Below are positions 55,098-64,000 of a DNA stretch of 64,000 nt, piece after piece. The stretch is taken from assembly GCA_023512835.1 (NCBI GenBank), contig CM042085.1, forward strand, positions 37,588,324 through 37,652,323, given 5' to 3'. This DNA is from Taxillus chinensis (Eukaryota > Streptophyta > Magnoliopsida > Santalales > Loranthaceae). The notes under the pieces were generated by a model, which ran no database searches, was not told where the DNA came from, and saw only the letters and a program-made list of their open reading frames with translations. Numbering within the stretch: position 1 is the first letter of the stretch; every line of letters begins with the position of its first letter. A program made the position numbers and the translations under genes.

Positions 55098-55949
55098 CTA
55101 GCATGTCAAGCACCGTCGAACAAACTCCGCAATAGCCTTCTTAAGGCCCGTCCACCAGAACTGTTGCCGAACAGCATGATACATCTTCGTTCCCCCAGGA
55201 TGAACAGCCAAACGAGAGTGATGAAATTCCCATAAAACTGCCTCCCGAAGAGGAGATGGAACAATCGACCGATCTCGATAGCGCAACACATGGTCAGAAT
55301 CCTCTTTCCAATCCGTGGAAAGTATAGCAGTCTGAATCTGATCCTGGAGGACCTCACACTCCACATCCCCCAACTGGCCCTCAATAACTTGACGTCGTAA
55401 CTCAGGCACTGCTATAACCGCACTTAGCATACCCCGCACTACTCCCTGCACTGGTTGTAACCTCAGAGCAGCTAGTTGCCCCATCATCCCCCATTCCTTG
55501 ATAGCACAGAGAGCCACTATGGCCTGGCTCTTCTGGCTCAAGGCATCAGCTACTACATTCCCCTTCCCAGGCGTATACTGAAGATCAAACTGGAACTGCT
55601 GCATATACTCCACCCAACGCCTCTGTCGGAGATTCAAATCCCGCTGAGAAAATATGTACTACAAACTCTTGTGGTCAGTATATACCACAAACTTCTCCCC
55701 TAGAAGTTAGTGCTGCCAGCTCTTTGATGCAAAGATCACTGCAGCTAGCTCTAAATCGTGCGTAGGGTAGTTCTTCTCATGGGTCCTCAACTGACGGGAA
55801 CCATAAGCAATTACCCATCCTTCCTACATGAGCACACAACCCAACCTAACATTAGAGGCATCACAATAGATCTCATAGGGTACACCCTCCTGTGGTAGGA
55901 CCAGGATGGGTGCTGAAGTCAATCCGGCCTTCACTGGCCGAAAGCCTCC
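55098..55949 (-). pseudogene. Gypsy D RNase H and integrase zinc domain
   Basis: After a shift at about 55950 and in-frame stops near 55660 and 55825 the RNase H ends NLRQRRWVEYMQQFQFDLQY and TPGKGNVVADALSQKSQ (about 55637-55530). The zinc domain is FHHSRLAVHPGGTKMYHAVR and FVRRCLTC (55240-55100), with H, H, C, C all present; a TAG follows the last Cys. Confidence 0.87.
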
Positions 55950-57350
55950 TCACAAGCATCCGACCAGGTCAAACCGCACCCCCTTTCGGGTCAAGCCCGT
56001 CATCGATGCAGTTAAACAGGAAAAGTCTTTGACAAACCTCTTGTAATAACCCGCCAACCCTAGAAAACTTTGAATCTCAAAGACATTCGTTGGGCACTTC
56101 CATGACATCACTGCCTCAATCTTGCCAGGATCCACAGTGATACCCTCCGATGACACCATGTGCCCTAAAAATTTCACCCGCTGCAGCCAAAAATCATACT
56201 TCGTGAATTTTGCGTATAGTCTATGGTCCCTCAACGTCTGCAACACCACATGTAAATGATCCTCATGCTCGCTCTTTGTCCATGAATAAATCAAGATATC
56301 ATCTATAAAGACCACCACAAACTGATCAAGATAGGGTGTAAAGATCTGATTCATCAACCCCATGAACACCGCTGGGGCATTTGTGAGCCCGAAGGGCATC
56401 ACTAGCCACTTATAATGGCCATATCTGCAACTGAAGGCTGTCTTCGGGATATCTGACTCCCACACACGCAATTGATGGTATCCAGATCTCAAATCAATCT
56501 TGGAAAACCAACGGGCACCCGTGAACTGGTCAAACAAATCATCGATCCTCGGTAGTGGGTATGTGTTCTTCACTGTCACCTGGTTCAACCGTCGATAGTC
56601 AATACATAACCGAAGCGAACCATCTGCCTTTTTGGCGAATAACACCGGAGCACTCCAAGGCGAACTACTCCGTCTAATAAAACCACGCGCTAAAAGATCA
56701 TCAATCTGCCTCTTGAGCTCTCGAAGCTCAACTGGTGCCATCCTGTAAGCTGCCAATCTGATAGGTGTTGTCCCGAGTAACAACTCTATCGAGAAGTCCA
56801 CCTCTCTCTCTGGCGGTAATTTAACCAAGTCCTCAGGAAACACGTCAGGAAACTGATCCACCACCTTGGGTAACACCACCTTACTCTCCTGCTGGGGGTC
56901 AACTAGACTCAGACTGGCTAATTGATGGGTTACATCACCCCATTCTTGCCTCAAAGGCCCTAATTTGCATGCATCATCAGACCATTCACCCACAAAAGTG
57001 CCTCGAGTGCCCTCAAGTGTGAGGAAGGTCACTCGTCGCCTATAACATTCAATCACTGCCTCCACACGAGTCAACCAGTCCATACCCAAAATCACATCAA
57101 AGGCATCAAAGTGTATCACAAATAGGTTACAGCGGAGGTCAACACCTCCGAGAGTAACCTCGCATCCCGAACAGACACTATCAATTACCACTAGGCCCCC
57201 CACTAGTGTATCAACCACAAGGGGCCGATCAACGGTGGTACAATCCAACTCCAACCCCTCTACGGTGGGGTGTCCAATGAACGCGTGTGTAGCACCAGTA
57301 TCAATCAAAACAGTACAAATAGTGCATGAAACCAAAATCGTACCTCTCAC
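55950..57350 (-). CDS. Gypsy D protease and reverse transcriptase, long open segment of pol
   Basis: 466 codons stay open. Protease: [15 protein letters not shown] (DTGA) and [95 protein letters not shown] and the catalytic [10 protein letters not shown]; then [20 protein letters not shown] and [16 protein letters not shown]. All key residues are in place. It is part of a longer Gag-Pol frame that begins at 58687 and is broken on both sides, so it is not a functional gene. The Met at 57350 is internal. Confidence 0.9.
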   Translation of the reverse strand: MRGTILVSCTICTVLIDTGATHAFIGHPTVEGLELDCTTVDRPLVVDTLVGGLVVIDSVCSGCEVTLGGVDLRCNLFVIHFDAFDVILGMDWLTRVEAVIECYRRRVTFLTLEGTRGTFVGEWSDDACKLGPLRQEWGDVTHQLASLSLVDPQQESKVVLPKVVDQFPDVFPEDLVKLPPEREVDFSIELLLGTTPIRLAAYRMAPVELRELKRQIDDLLARGFIRRSSSPWSAPVLFAKKADGSLRLCIDYRRLNQVTVKNTYPLPRIDDLFDQFTGARWFSKIDLRSGYHQLRVWESDIPKTAFSCRYGHYKWLVMPFGLTNAPAVFMGLMNQIFTPYLDQFVVVFIDDILIYSWTKSEHEDHLHVVLQTLRDHRLYAKFTKYDFWLQRVKFLGHMVSSEGITVDPGKIEAVMSWKCPTNVFEIQSFLGLAGYYKRFVKDFSCLTASMTGLTRKGVRFDLVGCL

Positions 57351-57365
57351 CGCACTGGCCCCGAC

Positions 57366-58687
57366 TCACCTGGTCAACCGGTGGAACTTCCGCCTCTCCG
57401 TCGGTGATAGCATAGTTCCTCCCCTTCGCACACCGCCGCCGGGCTTGACTCGTCGTAGCTCGATCATTCTGTCCCTTCGAGCCTGGGCCTCCCGCCGAGG
57501 CTGCCGTGTGAAGCAGTCATCCCCGTACCGACTGCCCCGATCGAGCTGGTCTCGGTATGGAGCCCCGCTCCTCTGGCCCTGGTCACGAGGTCGCTGTGGC
57601 CCCACAACACTGGCTGAACTGGCAGAAGGACACTCTCCTATCCTGTGTCCCAGTCCCCCACATCAAAAGCACTTGAGTGGGTTGCCACTCTTCCGCCTAC
57701 AATCCACCTCCTTGTGTCCCCGAAGTCCACAAGATCGACATGTCCCCAAAAAATGTGAGGTAGAACTGCTGCCTGAGTTCCCTGAATGTGAAAATTTGGG
57801 CACCGGCCTCTTGTCCCCCTGTCCCTCATATTGCTCCTCTCTTGGCCTCTTTTGGCTAGGCCTCGATGAGCTCCCTGGTCTCTGAGTCCTGATTTGGTTT
57901 AAGTCCTGCTCTCCAATTAGTGCCTTGTTGACCGCGTCACTGTACATGGTCAACTCCATCATGTTCAATCCTCTCCTGAGTGATGGTCTCAGCCCATCTA
58001 TGAAATCCTGGGTCTTATTAGCCTCAACCCTCCATGACTCTGGGCCAAATCTCCCTAGCTCAGTGAAAGTAGTGACATACTCTGTCACAGTCCGACTGCC
58101 CTGCTCCAGTGTGTAGTACTCCCGTCGCCTCATCTTCTGCACAGAGCGAGCGAAATACTCTGTGTAGAAGAGCTCCACGAAGTCCTCCCATGCCATCGGG
58201 CTCTCGTGAACATGCTTCACAGGTCCCCACCACCTGCAGGCCCCACCTACTAGGAAATGTGTGGCTAAGCGGACCTTAGCCTCTTCGGGCACCTGGATCA
58301 GCTTGAAGATGTCTTCTGTCCATTTGACCCATTCCTCGGCCTCATCGGGTCTCATATTCGCCTCAAACTTCGTCGGTTTCTGCTTCAGGAACCAACTCAC
58401 CCAGTCGATCGGTACTGCGGGCGGGACTGCCGTGACCTGTGGCTGGCTCACCTCTAAAACCTCCTGCTGAGGCTGTTGCTGCTTCCTCAGTTCCTTCTGC
58501 ATCACCTCTCTAGCCACATCCCTCATGGTGCCTTGCATGGCACCTTGAATCTGGCTCAAAATCTGTGCCCCAATCTGAGCAGCAATCTCCGAACCCAAGG
58601 CAGTCTTGGAGAACTCTGCTCTCCTTGTGATTCAGACTGAATGGATAGCTCCTCTGCTGGACCTTGAGCCCTAGTCTTGGGTGCCAT
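57366..58687 (-). pseudogene. Gypsy D gag
   Basis: ATG at 58687 (minus) begins MAPKTRAQGPAEELSIQ; a frameshift near 58610 leads to the open 311-codon frame 58598-57663. The gag core reads WVSWFLKQKPTKFEANMRPD, EAEEWVKWTEDIFKLIQ, ACRWWGPVKHVHESPMAWED and TEYFARSVQKMRRREYYTLE. Two zinc knuckles follow: CRSCGLRGHKEVDC and CF-stop-CGGLGHRIGEC, the stop (TGA) at 57663 falling inside the second. The N-terminal 70 residues are Gln/Lys-rich and helical. Confidence 0.88.
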
Positions 58688-59167
58688 TCTGCACCAACAC
58701 ATATCAATAATATCTATTAACTATTGCGCACTAGTCAAACAACCAATTTAATTGAACCAATAGGCAGAACCAAGTCCACCACACAAATAATGAGGTTTCT
58801 AAACCCCTTATTCTATTCACCAAATTATGTGATTAAGCACTTAGACTTCCTAAGTTTGAACTAGTATAATAGCATTTTCAATTAAGCACATTTAATCACC
58901 AAAGAAAAATAAACCACAAATAACCAATAGTATAATCAATACAAGCACATCATTATAACAAGATTAACGATGATTTATGGTGCCTAGATATGCACACGAT
59001 CCACGAAAGATGTATGCACCCAACCCAAATGCTTCCTAGGATGATCTGATGAACCCTTAGTCAACCCAAAACACGTATAAGGACTGCGTTGATCAGGCGC
59101 CCTCCATATAGTCTTCCAAGCTACTAAGTGTCTATCAACCACCCCTTACTAACCTAGGTCCACTAAA
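58688..59167 (-). other. Untranslated leader of Gypsy D
   Basis: 480 bp between the primer site and gag. AT-rich; no gene or structured RNA recognised. Confidence 0.6.
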
Positions 59168-59184
59168 CCATGCTCTGATACCAA
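59168..59184 (-). other. Primer binding site of Gypsy D
   Basis: Minus-strand TTGGTATCAGAGCATGG contains a perfect TGGTATCAGAGC, the initiator-Met tRNA complement, two bases after the LTR end. Confidence 0.93.
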
Positions 59185-59186
59185 CT

Positions 59187-61281
59187 TGTCACGCCCCTAA
59201 ATTCCAACCGACAGAATCAGGAACGCAACTTCCCCACGCCCACTGCACGGGTCGAGGGGTTGGTGACTGTTTCAACTCTGTACAATACTACAACGGGGGT
59301 AGCATTATACTTAATAATAATCCAATGCAACATACAAGTCATTAATAAATATATCTGCAAATAATATTACTAAAGTGCAGCCAATCAAGTTTGTACAACT
59401 GTCACGGACCCTTGTCCGGAAATTAATAGAAAATAAACAAAGTCTATAGGAGAAATCCTACACGAAGATTTCCCGACCCGCTCCGATGTGGCTCTAAAAG
59501 CTACTCCCTACAACCTGTAGGAATAGAAATAAAGTAGGGTGAGCACGAATGCCCAGTAGGTGATCTCCAACTCCACTACCCCGTACATAAGATTCCTAGA
59601 TCTATATGACCGGTGTATGCATGTGCTGGTGTAGTGCCATGGTCTAACACGTTTAGATTAAGTCTGGTCACAATGAAATTTCATTAAATCACAAATAAGA
59701 TATCACATCACACTTAATCCTATTAGGGGTCGCACCAATTGCCTGACCATCCACAGAATTCCCGCTACCAACTTCAGGAATTCAAATCACTACCAACAGC
59801 CATATGTGGGACCTGCGGAGTCCCTAATGACCACCCGCCACATAGGGGACCTGGGTTAACCAGCCACATAGGGGACCTACGGCCTCTTGCCGGCCTATAT
59901 GGGACCCACAGTTAATCCAACCAATTTGATCACAAAACCCATTATTAATTAACAACATTACCAATAATTAACATTCAGTGCGACAATCACAACCATCTAG
60001 AGCACTTATCCAACAATAACTTAAATGATTAAATACATAGATACATACATAAATACCCAATTCCACCAAACAATTAATAATCTAAGCAATATATTTATTA
60101 ACACCAAGCTGTAATTAACACCCTACTTAATCAAACTACAACCAAACTCGAATGCCACTCATTTATGAATCCACTATTAGGAAGCACACCCATTTATTAT
60201 TATTATTCTCATGAATATGATCATTATTTCTATCGTTTGATTTAATTAATTTTTTTATTTTTTTTATTTTTATTTAGAGCCGAGGCAGACCGGCCCAATG
60301 GGGCCGGCCCATGCCACACCAGCCTGTTAAGGCTGGTGATATCGACAGGGTGGCAAGACGTTGCCGCCCCTGCCTCGTTCTACGCAACTGCCCTGGTGCG
60401 CGGAGAAGCACCACGGGACGGCGCTGATGTCGCGCCCCTTTTCCTCCCTCTCTCTCGTACAGCATGCGGGGACGATCCACGGGACGGTGCGGACGCCACC
60501 GCCCCTGCCCCTTTTTTTCTTCTTCTTTCACATGTCGCCCGACTTTGACCCACAGCGGCACTGATGTCGTCCTCCCTTTGCATCCTGGCACGCGCCATGA
60601 TCTGCGGTGACCCAGTCGCGCAGAAGGGAAGCCTCTACTGCCGCGTAGAAGGGACCTGCTACTGCGCTAAGGTCCTGGCGACCGGACGAACGACCTGTAA
60701 AGGCTAAGATATTAATAATAATAATATGTTGATCCTTAAGGAAAACAAACGATGATAGTGGTACTGTAACCATAGTTCGAACATGGAGAGGGTAAGCAGA
60801 CAAACTCATAGTGACGAACACAAGAAGATATGAGTCTACATTATCTCTAATAGTAATCATGATACAGAATGACGAAAGGTAGAACCACCTACCTGGAAGA
60901 TTCGAAGGATCAGAAGAAGAAGATAATGGCTTCACCCCTATTTTTTTTCCCTGCCAGGCTCTGCGCACGCACAAAATAATCGTAGGGTTTCACCCTGTCC
61001 ACCCCTTTTATACTAAAATTAAATAATAATAGTAATAATTATAATTATAATAATAATAATGATGGCCTTTATAATTATTATAACCATAATAATTCAATTA
61101 CTTATAAAAAAATTATGTTAATAATATTAACACCATAATAATAGTAAAAATCTTAAAATATTAAATAAATAATAATAATAACGCAAAACGTTAATGCTAA
61201 GATCACGCTTCCGAAAAGATATTCCCCCCTCTAATCGGGGCTAACCTCAATCACACAGTCACACAGGTATGGGTCTTTACA
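59187..61281 (-). repeat. 5' LTR of Gypsy D (right copy)
   Basis: 2095 bp, same ends and content as 51588-53708. Confidence 0.95.
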
Positions 61282-61286
61282 TGATC

Positions 61287-61702
61287 TTCTGGGCTCCGGT
61301 AAATAAATCTTCATTTTCTACGGGGATATCCATTAGCCTTTGGTATTCTTCTATGGTCGGAACAAGATCTACGCCGTTGAAGTCAAAACATCGCCGTCGA
61401 GGCTCCCAGAGAAATATCTTTACCCCAAGTATATCCTTATCGGCTAGTAGCTCGGTCACATGGAGCAAATTCCCAAATTGCTATATATAGATGCTTTTCC
61501 TTTCGTCTGACCACTGGCTCCATATCGTCTGTACCTCCTTAGTGTAGTCCAACTAATCTTCTATGATGACATGTTCTGCCTTGTGGGCATCTCCTGGTGG
61601 AGAATCTCCAAGGCAAAGTTGGATGTCCTCAGATGCTTGGGCCACCACTACGACAACCTCTTTATCCTGAAGGCCTTTTAGGAGATGACTGAAAGTTGTC
61701 AT
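61287..61702 (-). pseudogene. Tat ORF1, N-terminal part
   Basis: ATG at 61702 (minus) gives MTTFSHLLKGLQDKEVVVVV. Stops follow near 61550 and 61485. LLADKDILGVKIFLWEPRRR and CFDFNGVDLVPTIEEYQRLM are the typical N-terminal phrases of the Tat ORF1 (DUF7745-like) protein. The sequence continues at 51582 on the far side of Gypsy D. Confidence 0.78.
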
Positions 61703-62700
61703 GCCTATATGAATGTCGTGTTATGATGATGATAGGTTAGGATGGCAGTTAAAACAAATATCAAGGTAAATAGGCAGGATAAAAGAATAAACCAATAATA
61801 ATATGCGCAGGGGATGACTTAAGGACTACCCTACAAAACAAAGGTTAGCGTGGCAAGGAATGAGCAAACAATATGTGGGTCAATGCCCCTGATGGGCTTC
61901 TATGGCTACACTTATCTTATTCGTTGGTTCCCAAACTTCCTCTGTAGAGGGCTCCGTACACTATGGGATTTACGGGAGGGGGGTCTTAAAAGGACGAGTC
62001 TTAAAAGAACCTCAAGCTTGAGTGAGGAGTCCAAGAGTCCAAGGCCCCATTGCGGATAATGATCAACACGCTAGGGACCATACTAAACCTCGCTAACCTA
62101 GATTGTGATAAACCCGGGTATAGGGTTATGCATGGATACAACAAGTAGGGAAAGCAGTAAATCACAACTATCATGTCATGTTTTTGTAATAACGAATATC
62201 ATGGCAATTAAAGCATATAAATGAATCAAAATTACAGCTGCAAAAAGAAACAAAATGACAGTTATTATGGCAGTTAAAGTAACTACACAACAGTTTGGGA
62301 ATACCCGTATTTGCCTAAATAGATGTTTTGGAGAATTTCGCGTAGTCACTTTTCCGGGTAGTTTGACCAGGGGCATTGACCGTCTTTTGGCAAGTTTGAC
62401 TTTTTCCAATGAAAGTTGTTTTGGTCATAACTTCTTCGTTTTTCAACAGAATTGGGCTCAGTAAAGTGCATTATTCTCTGAATTTCATCCTCTATCCCCT
62501 GGTATTGGTCTTGGGGTACTTCAGGGACTTGTAGCAAAGGTCATCCATTTTGGGCTTTCCCGTTCGTGTAAGTGTATCCATTTGTGCAAATTTATGGACC
62601 TGTTCAACAAGGTATATGGCATGGGCAGAATGGTATATATAAAAACATGGGGTTAGTATGTCCAACCCGAACAAAATGGAGTCCAACAACAACTACCACC
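61703..62700 (-). other. Probable Tat 5' leader region
   Basis: No protein is recognised. A 12-bp inverted repeat with one mismatch (AGGTTAGCGTGG at 61842-61853; CCTCGCTAACCT at 62088-62099) encloses about 230 bp. On the minus strand TTTGTTTTGTAG near 61830-61840 looks like a splice acceptor. Placement in the leader or 5' LTR of the Tat element is inferred from its position upstream of ORF1. Confidence 0.4.
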
Positions 62701-64000
62701 CCATATTACCTAAAAAAATTTGCATAGATCAATAAAATAAGATTTTTTACGAGTTGAGTTGGAAAGAAAAAAGTTGAAGACGAAATTGAAAGGGATTAAA
62801 AGAATTAGTAATGCAATTGATTTATGGATGTCTGGTTATCAAATTTAGTACATGGTTTTGAAAGGTCATTATATTGGGAAAGATTGGAAGCTATATAAAA
62901 TAGTTGAATTTCATTGATGTTCCTCCCCCTCATTCAAGGATAACAATTATTGGTGTTATTTTTAAGTGTTTTCTAGAATGCGATATTGAAAATAAAGTGT
63001 GCACAATGATAGTTAATAATGCTAGATATAATAATGTGTGTGTGTGTGTATATGTGTGTGTGAGAATTCAATAAAAGGAAGTCTTCTTTTTTATACAACA
63101 CATTTTTGGACCCGATTTCATCTAGTTTGGATATACAATCATAGTCAGCAAATGAAGCCAAAACTTGAGGATCGCTTTTATGAAACTTTATAATGCCCTA
63201 GAACTAGTATCAAATTATAGAGGAGGAAAATAAAAATACCTCTTCAAAAAAAAACATAAACAAGAAAAACTCTCAGAGACTAAAATTAGGTATCAAATTT
63301 TGAATGTTATGGAGGTGTGAGAGTACTTCTTCTTTTCCCACACATAACTAACTCTTGAACGTTTTCTTTGAAACCATAGATCATTCTTAGGTGGCCAATT
63401 GCACCTCCAAATCACGATTGGTGGCGACTCCTCATTTTGTTTTATGTTTTATTATTAGTTTAATCATATATGTTTTTGTTTATGAGTCATCATTGAAGGA
63501 TAACTCAGTAACTATGCTATCTCATTGAGTACCAAAAAACTAATAATAAGCTCAGACAAAAACAAATAATGACACACATGATTTGGATGGAGAGTTGTTT
63601 CATGTTCCTTTTTGTGCAAATGTTCTCAATATTATAGTACAATATGGTCTTTCTGATATCATTGAAAATATTTGAGAAAGTGTTAGATTTATTGGAGCTT
63701 TGAAGGCACACCTTAATAGCTTTAAAAAAATAAAAACTCAATTGAAATTGTCATCCAAAACATTTGTGCTAGATTGTTATACTTAATGGATTGCAATATT
63801 TGCCATGTTGCTAGAATTTCATGTTGTTTCTTGAGATTCAAAGATAAATATATTGATTATTACTATTTACCAAGTGATGAGGATTGGGAAAGCCGAGGAA
63901 GTATGTAGTTTTTTGGCTTTCTTTCATGAGATAATAAAGTTAATATCAAGCATGTAAACTTAATTTCTTTATTTTTTATTATATTTAATTATGATATTAT
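62701..64000. other. AT-rich region without recognised gene
   Basis: Only short ORFs (up to 74 codons) without familiar motifs. It may be more of the Tat 5' LTR or flanking DNA. On the minus strand GAGGAGTCGCCACCAATCG (about 63433-63415) resembles a phrase I associate with leaders of Tat-type elements; this is weak. Confidence 0.4.
63035..63062 (+). repeat. TG-dinucleotide microsatellite
   Basis: Two TG runs separated by TATA. Confidence 0.85.

Larger units (their letters stand above)
51588..61281 (-). mobile_element. Gypsy D: Tekay/Del-type chromovirus, minus strand
   Basis: 9.7 kb. LTRs (plus coordinates 51588-53708 and 59187-61281) read TGTAAAGACCC to GGGGCGTGACA on the minus strand. Flanks are tgatt (51583-51587) and tgatc (61282-61286), an imperfect duplication. 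Order on the minus strand: 5' LTR (right), primer site, gag, protease, RT, RNase H, integrase, chromodomain, polypurine tract, 3' LTR (left). It lies in Tat ORF1. The pol frame is better kept than in the Tekay element at 16542. Confidence 0.95.
37514..61702 (-). mobile_element. Outer Tat/Ogre-type Ty3/Gypsy retrotransposon (minus strand, both ends outside what can be shown)
   Basis: Reading the minus strand from 61702 leftwards: ORF1, gag, protease, G-patch, intron-like gap, RT, RNase H, a second RNase H, integrase start. An extra ORF1 and a second RNase H are hallmarks of Tat/Ogre elements. It is split by Gypsy D (in ORF1), Copia C (in gag), a solo LTR (RNase H) and Copia A (integrase). The 3' part and 3' LTR lie before the window; the 5' LTR should lie right of 61702 but its ends cannot be recognised without a second copy. 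Confidence 0.85.

Noticed and set aside
63517..63741. 74-codon minus-strand ORF
   Set aside because: Low-complexity AT-rich sequence with no motif; expected by chance.

Overview
The window is a plant (angiosperm) repeat-rich chromosomal segment made almost entirely of nested LTR retrotransposons. The signs are plant Copia and chromovirus proteins, initiator-Met tRNA primer sites, long TG...CA LTRs and 5-bp target duplications. I find no intact host gene, rRNA, tRNA or CRISPR array. Almost every element gene is broken by stops or frameshifts, so most are listed as pseudogenes.

Nesting, oldest to youngest. (1) The outer element is a Tat/Ogre-type Ty3/Gypsy retrotransposon on the minus strand (37514 to at least 61702). 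It has an extra upstream ORF1, gag, protease, a G-patch segment, an intron-like gap, RT, RNase H, a second RNase H and the start of integrase; the rest lies outside the window. (2) It was invaded by Copia A (window start to 37513, plus strand), a solo LTR (38875-40392), a small Copia C with 0.2-kb LTRs (44844-49756) and a chromovirus called here Gypsy D (51588-61281, minus). (3) Copia A in turn holds a solo Gypsy-like LTR (4735-7018) and Copia B (10115-33295), a close relative of Copia A. (4) Copia B holds a solo LTR (13545 to about 15049) and a complete chromovirus of Tekay/Del type (16542-25493). Most boundaries are supported by target duplications that read directly in the sequence: aatct, gattg, cttcc, tcctt, cataa, and the imperfect tgatt/tgatc.

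The most unusual content is in Copia A and Copia B. Both carry, downstream of pol and before the 3' LTR, a third ORF of about 0.9 kb-codon scale. Its N-terminal region resembles the putative plant transposon protein domain, followed by a Pro/Ala/Ser-rich linker, a helical stretch, and a C-terminal Ulp1-like (peptidase C48) cysteine protease domain. Copia B keeps His, Asp, Gln and Cys at Ulp1-like spacing. In both copies the ORF is preceded by a TATA box, a telo-box-like motif and a pyrimidine-rich leader, as if it has its own promoter. The spacer between pol and this ORF holds repeated polypurine modules like those of Sireviruses.

Other signals are LTR enhancer-like tandem repeats (CGGAGTAAG array, a 37-bp minisatellite, TCGAGCA repeats), a promoter module shared between two LTR families with different termini, a non-canonical TA...CA LTR pair, and decay by C-to-T/G-to-A transitions visible by comparing Copia A with Copia B. 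The right-hand 2.3 kb (61703-64000) is AT-rich and largely unexplained.
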